A DNA stretch of 64,000 nucleotides from Aquimarina sp. AU474. Its GTDB lineage: Bacteria > Bacteroidota > Bacteroidia > Flavobacteriales > Flavobacteriaceae. A program made the position numbers and the translations under genes. Positions 8,164 to 16,141 of the stretch are shown piece by piece. The notes under the pieces are model-generated. The model was not told the DNA's origin, did no database searches, and was given only the letters and a program-made list of their open reading frames with translations. Position 1 is the stretch's first letter, and each line of letters opens with the position of its first letter. The stretch lies in NCBI RefSeq assembly GCF_900312815.1, contig NZ_OMPE01000009.1, forward strand, positions 1,240,001 through 1,304,000, in the 5' to 3' direction.

Positions 8164-8607
8164 TTATGTATTCTGTTTCCATTGATGCGTTTGATCTTCA
8201 AAAATCTCTTTGCCAAAAACAGGAACATCGGCTTTGATAGCCTCAACCACATATTCAAGAGCTTTAAAAACTATTTTTCTTCTCGGAGAAGACACAAATA
8301 CAAAAAGGCATATTTCTCCGATATTTACCTGACCAAGACTATGATAAATATGCATACAAGTTAGATCGTATTTAGCAAAAGTAGCTTCACGAATCTCATG
8401 AAATTTTTGATTGGCCATTTCTTCATATGCAGTATAATCAATGGCAGTAACAGTTTTGCCATCGATTATATCAGCTCGTACCTGTCCTAAAAAAATATTA
8501 TGAGCACCAATATTCGTTTTTGTTTGATGCTTGGCAATGGATTGGCCAATAAATTCTGATGAAATGGCCCCTTGCACAAATACATTTTTTGTTTTCTTTT
8601 TTTCCAT
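8164..8607 (-). CDS. moaE: Molybdopterin synthase catalytic subunit MoaE
   Basis: The 147-residue protein is the large subunit of molybdopterin synthase; it forms the dithiolene by taking sulfur from the MoaD C-terminal thiocarboxylate. Visible family segments are GAHNIFLGQVRAD near 32-45, YEEMA near 61, HIYHSLGQVNIGEICLFVFVSSPRRK (about 88-112) and VPVFGKEIFEDQTHQW near the C terminus, which contains the substrate-binding Lys region. The length is usual. The small partner moaD is in the same operon, two genes upstream, and moeB lies between them. Confidence 0.93.
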   Translation of the reverse strand: MEKKKTKNVFVQGAISSEFIGQSIAKHQTKTNIGAHNIFLGQVRADIIDGKTVTAIDYTAYEEMANQKFHEIREATFAKYDLTCMHIYHSLGQVNIGEICLFVFVSSPRRKIVFKALEYVVEAIKADVPVFGKEIFEDQTHQWKQNT

Positions 8608-8615
8608 ATATATAG

Positions 8616-9710
8616 TTATACTACTTTTGAGGATTGATATTCAAAAAGGGCAATAGCACCTCCTTTTACATGTGATATTTTCTGAAATCCATTTTTTTGA
8701 AGAATTTCTACTGCTTTTTTACTTCTAACTCCTGATTGGCAAAAGACAATAGTTTCTTTTTCATGATCTATTTTGTGCATTTCTTTTTCAAGTGATCCTA
8801 ACGGAATATATAGTGGATGTAAACTTTCAATTTTTGGCCGTTCATGATCCTCTCGAACATCTATATATTGTATGTCTTTTAATTGAAATACTTCTAAGGC
8901 AGTTTTTTCTTTAATATGTAAAATCCCACAAAAGAGATCATAATCTATGGTTTCAAAATTCTTGGCGGTATTAAGTATTTTCGATACTTGCTTATCAACA
9001 CGTTGTATAGAAAAACTTGAAAATCGAGTAGAAAGGCAATCATACATCAATAATTTACCATTGAGAACATCACCGATTCCTAAGATAATTTTTAAAACTT
9101 CGTTGGCTTGCATACTTCCAATAATTCCAGGTAATACTCCCAAAACACCTATTTCAGAACAAGAAGGTACGCTTCCAGCTTTCGGAGGTTCAGGAAAAAG
9201 ACATCGATATGTTGGTCCGTTTTTATAATTAAAAACGGCTACCTGTCCTTCAAATTTAAAAATAGCACCATATGCCAAAGGCTTGCCGGTAATAACACAT
9301 GCATCATTAACCAAATACCTTGTGGAGAAATTATCTGTTCCATCTAATATAATATCATATGCTGCAAAAAGAGATAAAGCGTTTTTCGTGGTTAATTTTT
9401 CGGGATATACGTTAATTGTTATATCTGGATTAAGATCTACAAGGCGATCTTTGGCAGCTATAGCTTTGTTTTTACCAATAGAATTTTCTCCGTACAAGAT
9501 CTGTCGATGTAGGTTAGAGGCTTCTACGGTATCAAAATCAATTATCCCGATAGTACCTATTCCCGCTGCAGTAAGATATTGCAAGGCAGGACATCCCAAA
9601 CCACCAGCTCCTATAACCAGTACTTTGGATGCACTAAGTTTATTTTGCCCCGATGTACCAATTTCAGAGAGAATAATTTGTCTGTGATATCTTGAATGTA
9701 AAGAATCCAT
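8616..9710 (-). CDS. moeB: MoeB/ThiF-type adenylyltransferase with C-terminal rhodanese domain
   Basis: The 364-residue E1-like enzyme activates the C terminus of MoaD by adenylation and probably helps load sulfur. The N-terminal ThiF fold (about 1-245) has the nucleotide loop GAGGLGCPALQYLTAAG (35-51), FDTVEASNLHRQ and the conserved SCSEIGVLG segment. The rhodanese domain (about 265-364) keeps its active Cys324 in FCQSGVRS, so sulfur transfer could be built into the same chain as in eukaryotic MOCS3/Uba4. The zinc CxxC pairs of E. coli MoeB are not complete: the first site reads TYRCLFPEP and the second MYDCLSTRF, one Cys each. The gap to moaD is 11 bp. Confidence 0.9.
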   Translation of the reverse strand: MDSLHSRYHRQIILSEIGTSGQNKLSASKVLVIGAGGLGCPALQYLTAAGIGTIGIIDFDTVEASNLHRQILYGENSIGKNKAIAAKDRLVDLNPDITINVYPEKLTTKNALSLFAAYDIILDGTDNFSTRYLVNDACVITGKPLAYGAIFKFEGQVAVFNYKNGPTYRCLFPEPPKAGSVPSCSEIGVLGVLPGIIGSMQANEVLKIILGIGDVLNGKLLMYDCLSTRFSSFSIQRVDKQVSKILNTAKNFETIDYDLFCGILHIKEKTALEVFQLKDIQYIDVREDHERPKIESLHPLYIPLGSLEKEMHKIDHEKETIVFCQSGVRSKKAVEILQKNGFQKISHVKGGAIALFEYQSSKVV

Positions 9711-9721
9711 AGTATTGTATG

Positions 9722-9958
9722 TTAACCTCCAGCAAATGGGGGTAATAAAGCTACTTCGGTTTGATTGTTTATAAAATAGTTGTGATCGACTAATTGTTGA
9801 TTAACCGCAACTTTAAAGTCATTTTGATGTAGTTTGGGGTACTGATCTTTTAGCTTTTTAATCAATTCGGATACAAAACAAGCCTCGGTTTGTATTTGTT
9901 CTTCATGAATTGTAGTGGCCTCGGCCAGCATGCCAAAATATTTAATGGTTAACTCCAT
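9722..9958 (-). CDS. moaD: Molybdopterin synthase sulfur carrier subunit MoaD
   Basis: This is a 78-residue ubiquitin-like beta-grasp protein. It ends in LLPPFAGG; the terminal Gly-Gly is adenylated by MoeB and converted to the thiocarboxylate used by MoaE. The opening MELTIKYFGMLAEAT and the final PPFAGG are typical of the family. It overlaps the downstream end of mobA by 17 bp and precedes moeB by 11 bp, so it is translated within the same operon. Confidence 0.93.
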   Translation of the reverse strand: MELTIKYFGMLAEATTIHEEQIQTEACFVSELIKKLKDQYPKLHQNDFKVAVNQQLVDHNYFINNQTEVALLPPFAGG

Positions 9959-10526
9959 TTGTAATTATTTTTAGATCCTCTGGGGTATTAATATTACTCA
10001 CAAAAAAATGTTCTTCTTCTAAAATTGTAATTGTTTTTGTATTTAGTTCTGATATCAGTTTTCGCAAACGTTTTTCGCCATTTGCCAAAAATTGGGCACA
10101 TTTCTCTGCACATTGTTTTTTGTACATAGCAATTAAAGGAATGGTTTGTTGTTTGCTTTCAAAAATAATGGCATCATAATCTTCTTTTTTTTGAGGTAAA
10201 AGTTTTTGTAAAAGAGTAGTCGTAATCAAGGGGACATCACAACTTAATACTAAGTTATTTTCTGTTTTAGAATGTAGTAATCCGGCATGTAATCCGGCTA
10301 TTGGACCAGAATCTGGTATAATATCCGGTACTCTTCTACCTTTAAACTTGTCATATTGCGGGTTGTTACTAACAATAATTAATTCATCTATTAGTGGTTG
10401 TAAAGCATTACTAATATGTTTAATAAAGGATGTGTTTTCAAAAAGGAGTAAACCTTTTTCACTTCCCATTCTAGAGCTTTTGCCTCCTGCCAAAATAATT
10501 CCGGTTACTTTTTTGTCTAGATTCAT
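9942..10526 (-). CDS. mobA: Molybdenum cofactor guanylyltransferase MobA
   Basis: The 194-residue nucleotidyltransferase adds GMP to the molybdenum cofactor to form the bis-MGD precursor. The GTP-binding signature GIILAGGKSSRMGSEKGLLLF occupies 9-29, and a DSGPIAGLHAGL segment near 71-82 and SCDVPLI near 94-100 complete the family pattern. Its presence predicts that the host makes a DMSO-reductase-type enzyme with bis-MGD; none is in this window. It overlaps moaD by 17 bp downstream and the modE-like gene by 4 bp upstream. Confidence 0.92.
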   Translation of the reverse strand: MNLDKKVTGIILAGGKSSRMGSEKGLLLFENTSFIKHISNALQPLIDELIIVSNNPQYDKFKGRRVPDIIPDSGPIAGLHAGLLHSKTENNLVLSCDVPLITTTLLQKLLPQKKEDYDAIIFESKQQTIPLIAMYKKQCAEKCAQFLANGEKRLRKLISELNTKTITILEEEHFFVSNINTPEDLKIITNGVNH

Positions 10527-10858
10527 AATGAAATTTGTTTCAATTCATTGTCTAGAAATTCCCAACATTTTTGATTAATTGTGTCAAATGTTTTAATTAC
10601 ACTTTCACCATAAGTAGTTAGTCGAGCTCCTCCTCCTCCTTTACCTCCTGTTGAGGTAATTACTAATGGCTCTTTGGCAGTCTTATTCATGCTATCTAAT
10701 AGATTCCATGCTTTTTTATAGGACATATCCAGCGAACCAGCTGCCTTGCTTAGGGAGCCCGTGTCTGAGATAGCTTTTAATAAACGAACTCTACCTTCAC
10801 CTAGGAAAACCCCATGTTCAGATTCTATCCATATTCTACTTTTTATTCTATAGTCCAT
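10523..10858 (-). CDS. ModE-type winged-helix protein lacking molybdate-binding domains
   Basis: This 111-residue protein corresponds to the N-terminal DNA-binding domain of ModE only. LLKAISDTGSLSKAAGSLDMSYKKAWNLLDSMN (about 25-57) is the helix-turn-helix, and GGKGGGGARLTTYG (about 71-84) is the glycine-rich wing typical of ModE. The C-terminal molbindin (TOBE) domains are absent, so direct molybdate sensing in cis is unlikely. It sits inside the Moco operon, overlapping mobA by 4 bp, and probably controls molybdenum cofactor or transport genes. Stand-alone ModE wHTH proteins are known in other bacteria; the effector here is unknown. Confidence 0.82.
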   Translation of the reverse strand: MDYRIKSRIWIESEHGVFLGEGRVRLLKAISDTGSLSKAAGSLDMSYKKAWNLLDSMNKTAKEPLVITSTGGKGGGGARLTTYGESVIKTFDTINQKCWEFLDNELKQISL

Positions 10859-10980
10859 TAGAAGCGTTTGGTTTTTAAAGATACAACGATTTTTTAGGAA
10901 AGATTTTTCTTTAAGTCAATTTTAGGAAAAAAAGGATTTTAGATTAAATTTTTATGAAAATTCTAAATTTTTCGCAGTAT

Positions 10981-12156
10981 TTATGGCAAATTAACTATTT
11001 GTACAGGATCTCCAATTTCAACATTTGATACTTCTTCGGGGAGATAAACCATAGCATTGGCTACAGAAAAAGATCTAAGCATTGAAGATGCCTGTCCATC
11101 CAAAATAGTAACATTATTTTCAGAAATTATAGCTTTCAAAAACTCTGCTCTTTCTCCTTTTTTTGAGTAATTCGTATTAGAAATGGCAGTACCTCTTTTT
11201 GTAGAAGAATGTGTGTTTCCACAGGTTTTTAATAATGCCGGGAGTACATATATGTAGAAACAACTAAGTGAAGAAGCTGGATTACCGGGTAGAGCAAAAA
11301 TAATTTTCTCTTGTTTTTTTGCAAAATATAAAGGCTTTCCTGGTTTCTGTTTCACCTTATAAAAAACTTCTTCTACAGCCAAAGCCCTGAGTGCTTTGCC
11401 TACAAAATCATAATCGCCAACAGATATTCCGCCAGAGATTAGGATTACATCGTGATTTTCAATCGTATCTCTTATAAGGTCTATTGTAGCGGTATATTCA
11501 TCAACAACTTTATAACAGGTAATATTAGAAAATCCTGATTGAGTACACGCACCTTGGAGCATGGCAGAATTACTTTCATATATCTGCCCATGCAGTAAAG
11601 ATTGCCCTGGAGGAATTAATTCATTTCCTGTTGTGATAATAGCAATAGATGGTTTTTGATATACTGTTACAGTTGTGATTCCTAAAGTGGCTAAATATCC
11701 AATTCCTGCAGCGGTTATAAGTGTTCCTTTAGGTAATGCAATATCACCTTTTTTGATTTGCTCTCCTATAGGACGAATATTGGCATGGAGCGAAACAGAA
11801 CCTTGGGTACTAATTTGGTTACCAGAAACCGTTACTTTTTCTTGCATGATAACGGCTTTAGCACTTGGTGGTACAGGAGCTCCTGTAAAAATCCTGATAG
11901 CTTCCCCTTTTTTTATATTTGGATTCTCAATGTCACCAGCTTTTATCTCACCCGATAATATGAAATTATCTTCTTCGATAGACCCTAATGCATACCCGTC
12001 CATAGCAGATTGCCGAAAAGGAGGCATGTGTATAGGAGAAATAATATCACTTACTATAACATGGCCGAGGGCTTTGATAATAGGCAAAGTGGTAATGTTT
12101 TCTGTTTTTTTAGTATGATCATGAACTAGTTGAAGAGCTTGCGGTACAGATATCAT
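10981..12156 (-). CDS. moeA: Molybdopterin molybdenumtransferase MoeA
   Basis: The 391-residue enzyme inserts molybdenum into adenylated molybdopterin. Recognisable segments are MPPFRQSAMDGYALG near 43-57, GEAIRIFTGAPVPPSAKAVIMQE near 83-105, the MPT-binding ITTGNELIPPGQ near 174-185 and SGGISVGDYDFV near 240-251, with a C-terminal domain IV. The length is normal. It is the first gene of the minus-strand Moco operon, separated from the modE-like gene by a 122-bp AT-rich gap with no convincing riboswitch, so a second promoter there is possible. Confidence 0.95.
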   Translation of the reverse strand: MISVPQALQLVHDHTKKTENITTLPIIKALGHVIVSDIISPIHMPPFRQSAMDGYALGSIEEDNFILSGEIKAGDIENPNIKKGEAIRIFTGAPVPPSAKAVIMQEKVTVSGNQISTQGSVSLHANIRPIGEQIKKGDIALPKGTLITAAGIGYLATLGITTVTVYQKPSIAIITTGNELIPPGQSLLHGQIYESNSAMLQGACTQSGFSNITCYKVVDEYTATIDLIRDTIENHDVILISGGISVGDYDFVGKALRALAVEEVFYKVKQKPGKPLYFAKKQEKIIFALPGNPASSLSCFYIYVLPALLKTCGNTHSSTKRGTAISNTNYSKKGERAEFLKAIISENNVTILDGQASSMLRSFSVANAMVYLPEEVSNVEIGDPVQIVNLP

Positions 12157-12241
12157 ATTTACTTTTCGTTATATATGTAAAAATACAACGAAATTTGATG
12201 TATATAAAAAGAACATTGAGAATTCTTACTTACATGAGATG

Positions 12242-12268
12242 AAAAGCCAGGATAACCTCCTGGCTTTT
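12242..12268 (-). terminator. Rho-independent terminator hairpin
   Basis: A perfect 10-bp stem (AAAAGCCAGG with CCTGGCTTTT) encloses a 7-nt loop. It lies about 80 bp beyond the stop of the unrecognised minus-strand gene at 12347 and upstream of moeA. The A/T ends of the arms supply a U-tract in either direction; the minus direction makes biological sense because both neighbours are on that strand. Confidence 0.75.
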
Positions 12269-12346
12269 ATAGTTGTGGTTTGGAAAGTAATTTTGTTTAT
12301 ATATTTTTTGTGGTTTGAGAAATTATTGGTTTTAAGAGTTAATGTA

Positions 12347-12916
12347 TCATAGAGATACAATGGTCGTAATCTTAAGAGAAGGGTTGATTTGAGAAATGAT
12401 CGTAATACTTTTATCGGTTTTTTCGATCACTTTAGTTTCTGGGATATCAACTATTTCATTTTCTCTTTTAGATAATAGTTGTCCTGCTCTTTGCAAATAA
12501 GAACCTGTTTGATACTTAAATACTGGTGGTTTTAACTCTTCTTTATTTACCAAATTAGATTTTAGGTAAATAGAAAGTGGTCGAGGTTTAAAATCAATCA
12601 GCCAACTAATCAGTTCTAAATTTGCAGGAGTAGTAGATTTAGTTTCTCCGGTTAAAAAATTAATAATCGGTTTAAACTTGTCTCCTTTCATTCGTTCGAT
12701 GGCGTATAATTTGTTTTCTCCATCCTTAAATTGAAAAAAACGGTTTAAAATACCTTCATCGTACTTTTCCTTTCTTCGAGGCAATAGCCACATACATGCC
12801 TCTTTAATTTGTTTGCGCGTAGGTTCAAGAAGATAACTGCTCATCTCTCCGCCTTTTTCCCTTTTGTACTTTTCAAGAATTTCATTCTTGTAAGTAACAC
12901 TTGTTTTTCTCTCCAT
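12347..12916 (-). CDS. Hypothetical protein, 189 residues
   Basis: I do not recognise this protein. It is cytoplasmic in appearance, with no signal peptide or membrane segment. The N-terminal 40 residues are highly charged (KREKGGEMSSYLLEPTRKQIKEA), the middle is basic and amphipathic with MWLLPRRKEKYDEGILNRFFQFKDGENKLYAIERM, and the C terminus has a beta-rich stretch DKSITIISQINPSLKITTIVSL. It is a single-gene unit with its own terminator, divergent from the small lipoprotein gene and the TPR kinase pair, and shares their 340-bp regulatory region. A replication, DNA-binding or regulatory role cannot be assigned. The reading frame is probably real because it spans the full interval between a promoter-like gap and a strong terminator. 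Confidence 0.6.
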   Translation of the reverse strand: MERKTSVTYKNEILEKYKREKGGEMSSYLLEPTRKQIKEACMWLLPRRKEKYDEGILNRFFQFKDGENKLYAIERMKGDKFKPIINFLTGETKSTTPANLELISWLIDFKPRPLSIYLKSNLVNKEELKPPVFKYQTGSYLQRAGQLLSKRENEIVDIPETKVIEKTDKSITIISQINPSLKITTIVSL

Positions 12917-13256
12917 GTTATGTTGAATTATTGGAATCTTCGGGATTTCGAAGGAATCTTTGGAATCCCTGGAATTGTTTATGCATATAGACTGGGGTTC
13001 TCATTAAATTCACATCAACAACTAGTTCCGGTTACATATTGCTAACATAGTAAATGTATAAACTCAGTTGTTACGGAAATCCGTAAGGTGATCATCAATG
13101 GCAATGGAAAGTAGCCAAAGAGAGTCACTTCAGATTTCAACTTTCCGCAAAACAAAAAAGGAGTACTCCCTTATTTAGTAAACGATTGCTATACCCATTT
13201 TTCTGGTTTAAATCCAGACAGCAATCCCATTGTATAAACCTAAAAATTAAAAGATT
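12917..13256. promoter_or_regulatory. Structured divergent intergenic region
   Basis: This 340-bp gap separates the minus-strand hypothetical gene from the plus-strand small lipoprotein gene. It holds a TTACGG-AAAT-CCGTAA palindrome at 13071-13086, a perfect 10-bp palindrome GGAGTACTCC at 13160-13169, and a nested hairpin: outer 7-bp stem GATTGCT/AGCAATC (13184-13190 with 13220-13226) enclosing inner stem TCTGG/CCAGA (13202-13206 with 13214-13218). The nested hairpin ends 30 nt before the lipoprotein start, so it may form a structured 5' leader. No protein-coding or known RNA gene is supported. Confidence 0.5.
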
Positions 13257-13409
13257 ATGAAAACTATTTTTTACATATTAATCGCCCTTTTTATTACAGC
13301 AAGTGTAACCTCATGTACCACTGATAGTATTGCTGATGAAGATATATCCATAGAAACTTTCGCAACTGAAGGAGAAGATGAGCATATGGAGGGAGAAGAT
13401 GAAGGCTAG
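13257..13409 (+). CDS. Small acidic lipoprotein, 50 residues
   Basis: This short gene starts at the ATG at 13257 and ends with TAG at 13407-13409. The peptide opens MKTIFYILIALFITASVTSC: a positively charged residue, a hydrophobic core and a lipobox ending at Cys20, so it should be lipidated. The mature part is only about 31 residues and strongly acidic (ends EGEDEHMEGEDEG). An AAAATTAAAAG stretch precedes the start. It lies directly upstream of a 20-bp-stem hairpin and the TPR histidine kinase, whose sensor region is outside the cytoplasm, so a partner or signal role is conceivable but unproven. No family is recognised. Confidence 0.6.
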   Translation: MKTIFYILIALFITASVTSCTTDSIADEDISIETFATEGEDEHMEGEDEG

Positions 13410-13437
13410 GATATGCTGTTATAAGAACTAAAATTAT

Positions 13438-13485
13438 TAAATTGGGTGTATATATTATAAATAGATAATATATACACCCAATTTA
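13438..13485. terminator. Perfect 20-bp inverted repeat, probable terminator
   Basis: Arms at 13438-13457 and 13466-13485 are perfect complements around an 8-nt loop; the core is GGGTGTATATATTA with its reverse complement. It lies between the small lipoprotein stop and the kinase start (13504), so it would end the lipoprotein transcript or strongly limit read-through. The outer arms give a T/A-rich tail in place of a clean U-run. Use as a protein-binding operator is the alternative. Confidence 0.6.
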
Positions 13486-13503
13486 ATTTAGTAATTTTGG
13501 GAT

Positions 13504-15435
13504 ATGAAACTTTGGCGTGTCAATTTCCCTTTCTCAATAAGAATATGGGGACTTATATCTTATATAAGTTTTTCAACTTTTGGTCAAGAAAAAGAGAAAT
13601 CTTCATTGACTCCTATACAGTTGGACAGTACGTATTATTACTTTAAACTAAGTAAAGAAGATTCGGTTCCTCGAAATGAAAAATTAAAACATATCAACTC
13701 TTTTTTAAGTGCTTCAAAAAGATTTCCACATGATTCTCTACTATATATTGGATTAATGAGGAAAACAACCTTGTTAGGTCAACTTAAAAAGTTTGATAGT
13801 GCAATTGTTTATTCTAAAAAATTACTTAGTGTAGCAGAGAAAAATCAAGATACTTCTTACATGATTAAGGCATACGCAAAACTGGGCAGGTACTATAAAA
13901 ATAATAATCAACTTGCCCATGCTTTTAAGAATTATAATGAATCGTTTAAGGTATCAAGAATTCTTATGGATAGTATTGCAGCTGGAAAAAGTCTACTGCA
14001 GATGGCTAATATACAAGCTTCTTTAGGAGATTTTTCGGGAAGTAAAACGACAGCAATTGATGGAATAAGATATATAGAAAACACTACGAATGTTCAAACA
14101 CTCTCAGGACTATATCATATTATTTCGGTAGCAAATCGCGAGCAAAAAAATTATGAAGATGCCCTAAAATACAATGATAAAGCTTTTGAAATAGACAAGA
14201 GTCGAAATAGTATTCAGGTGTTTAAAAATACTAGAGCTAATATATTATCTGATCAAAAAGAATTTAAAAAGGCAATTGATATTTTACAAGAACTAATGTC
14301 TGATAGTACTATTCAGAAAAGTAAAAGTAAATATGCAAGAGTAATAGATAATTATGGATATGAAATGTGGTTGCAAGATCCAGAAAATGAAGATTCCGAA
14401 CAATTACTTTTGACGGCTAAAGATATGCGAGAAAAAACGCAAGATATTTCCGGATTAATCGCTAGTAACATACATTTGACTAAGTATTATCTTGAAAAAG
14501 AAGATACAAAGGCATTGTTATATGCTGAGGCAGCTTATGAAAATGCAAAAAAAAGACGCAGCTTAACTTCTGTGATTGAGGCTTTAGAATTTGTGTTCAA
14601 ACTTAAAGATAATATCAAAGAAGAAGCGCTAGAGTATGACAGAGTTCATAAAGAATTACAAACAATTAATCAAAGCAATCGCGAGATTTATGGCGTAACC
14701 AAATATGAAAATGATAAACTCACTACTGAAAACTTAGTTTTAAGAGCAGAAACTGCAAAAAAAGAACGGCAACGGGTTATTTATCTGTTTGGGACTATTA
14801 TTCTTATACTAACAGGTGGATTTGTTTTTTACTTTTTAGAGCAACGTCATAAAAGAGAAATTATCCGAGATGTTTATAATGCCGAAGCTCGTATTTCAAA
14901 AAAACTACATGATGAACTAGCTAATGATGTATATAACGTGATGATCCAGATACAAAACGATCAAAGTAATCAGGATGTGTTGGATAAATTAGAAGACATT
15001 TATAATAGTACTCGTGATATTTCGCGAGAAAATAGTAGTTTTAATGAAGGGCGAGATTTTTCGCAAGAACTTAATCATATGTTAAGTGGTTATAGTGGTG
15101 ATTATACCAAAATTATTATTAAAGATATAGATGAGATAGCCTGGCAATCTATTACTCCCGAAAAGAAAATTATCGTACATCGCGTATTACAAGAATTAAT
15201 GATCAATATGAAAAAACATAGTGATGCAAGTTTGGTAGCGGTTACCTTTAAAAAAAGCCCTAAACAGATAAAAATAACCTATGCAGATAATGGTTTAGGT
15301 GTTGATAAAGAAGGAATTATGTATAGTAATGGACTGAGGAATGCGGAAAACCGTATAAAAACAATTGGAGGATCATTTATATTTGAATCCGAAATAGGAA
15401 AGGGCTTTAAAGCCAGTTTATGTTTCCCAAACTAA
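13504..15435 (+). CDS. Membrane TPR-containing sensor histidine kinase (NarX/UhpB-like core)
   Basis: The 643-residue kinase has an N-terminal signal or anchor (about 1-28, ending in FSTFGQ) and a long TPR-type helical region (about 60-385), with repeats such as IKAYAKLGRYYKNNNQLAHAFKNYNESFK and DALKYNDKAFEIDK. A coiled coil follows, then a membrane segment near 425-446 (VIYLFGTIILILTGGFVFYFL). The cytoplasmic part has the HisKA_3-like phosphoacceptor ISKKLHDELANDVYNVM and a HATPase with N box VLQELMINMKKHSDA, G1 YADNGLGVD and G2 GLRNAENRIKTIGGSF. A periplasmic TPR sensor is common in Bacteroidetes kinases of this type. It is followed after 16 bp by its response regulator. The signal is unknown. 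Confidence 0.88.
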   Translation: MKLWRVNFPFSIRIWGLISYISFSTFGQEKEKSSLTPIQLDSTYYYFKLSKEDSVPRNEKLKHINSFLSASKRFPHDSLLYIGLMRKTTLLGQLKKFDSAIVYSKKLLSVAEKNQDTSYMIKAYAKLGRYYKNNNQLAHAFKNYNESFKVSRILMDSIAAGKSLLQMANIQASLGDFSGSKTTAIDGIRYIENTTNVQTLSGLYHIISVANREQKNYEDALKYNDKAFEIDKSRNSIQVFKNTRANILSDQKEFKKAIDILQELMSDSTIQKSKSKYARVIDNYGYEMWLQDPENEDSEQLLLTAKDMREKTQDISGLIASNIHLTKYYLEKEDTKALLYAEAAYENAKKRRSLTSVIEALEFVFKLKDNIKEEALEYDRVHKELQTINQSNREIYGVTKYENDKLTTENLVLRAETAKKERQRVIYLFGTIILILTGGFVFYFLEQRHKREIIRDVYNAEARISKKLHDELANDVYNVMIQIQNDQSNQDVLDKLEDIYNSTRDISRENSSFNEGRDFSQELNHMLSGYSGDYTKIIIKDIDEIAWQSITPEKKIIVHRVLQELMINMKKHSDASLVAVTFKKSPKQIKITYADNGLGVDKEGIMYSNGLRNAENRIKTIGGSFIFESEIGKGFKASLCFPN

Positions 15436-15451
15436 TTATAATAACGAGCTT

Positions 15452-16120
15452 ATGTTTAATAAAGTCTTAGTCAACGAAGATCTCGGAAGTATTAATCATG
15501 GAATAGCACATATTCTTCATGATAGAACTGGAGTAGAAGAGATACAGCAGGCACAATATTGTGATGATGCTTATCTTAAGTTTAGAAGAGCCAAAAGAGA
15601 TGGCCATCCTTTTGATTTATTAGTAACTGATCTTTCTTTTAAAGAAAGTCATAGAGAACGAAAACTTATTTCGGGCATTCAACTTATAGAAGCTATACGA
15701 TCCATACAACCCGATATTAAAATTGTTGTATATTCAATGGAGGATAGACCGGCAAAAGTAAGATCTCTTTTTGCAGATCAATGTATAGATGCTTATGTAT
15801 GCAAGGGCCGCTATGGATTAAATGAACTCGTGCAATCGGTATCTGAAGTCTATAGTAACAATCGTTTTATATCACCTCGATTGGCAAGTATTATGAGTAA
15901 AAATAATGTTTTTGAACTTAAAGATTATGATCTTTTATTATTAAAACATTTGTCTGATGGATTAACACAAGAACAAATTGGAGAGTATTTTAGAAAAAAT
16001 CATATTTCTCCAAATAGTATTAGTTCTATAGAAAAACGACTTAATAAATTGAAGTTCAATTTTAAGGCCAAAAATGCAATTCACCTGGTCGCTATGACCA
16101 AGGATTTGGGCCTCTTATAA
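15452..16120 (+). CDS. Response regulator with C-terminal LuxR-like helix-turn-helix
   Basis: This 222-residue partner of the upstream kinase has a receiver domain (about 1-130) with the phosphorylatable Asp60 in LLVTDLSF, an acidic pair in VNEDLG (Glu9, Asp10) and a Lys in VCKGRYG near 112. The output domain (about 145-222) reads LLLLKHLSDGLTQEQIGEYFRKNHISPNSISSIEKRLNKLKFNFKAKNAIHLVAMTKDLGLL, a NarL/LuxR-like pattern with an insert that is longer than in standard GerE domains. The TTACGG-N4-CCGTAA palindromes upstream (13071) and just downstream (16148) of the pair are candidate targets. Confidence 0.82.
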   Translation: MFNKVLVNEDLGSINHGIAHILHDRTGVEEIQQAQYCDDAYLKFRRAKRDGHPFDLLVTDLSFKESHRERKLISGIQLIEAIRSIQPDIKIVVYSMEDRPAKVRSLFADQCIDAYVCKGRYGLNELVQSVSEVYSNNRFISPRLASIMSKNNVFELKDYDLLLLKHLSDGLTQEQIGEYFRKNHISPNSISSIEKRLNKLKFNFKAKNAIHLVAMTKDLGLL

Positions 16121-16141
16121 TTCAAACTAAAAATAAATAAG

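Noticed and set aside
10859..10980. Possible Moco riboswitch between moeA and the modE-like gene
   Set aside because: The gap is AT-rich and lacks the extended paired elements of the Moco RNA motif; it is left as plain intergenic DNA.
13492..13499. TAATTTTG, a Bacteroidetes TAnnTTTG-type -7 element, just ahead of the TPR kinase start
   Set aside because: It lies only 4 bp before the start codon and inside a hairpin-dense region, and no matching -33 element is seen; it is probably chance.
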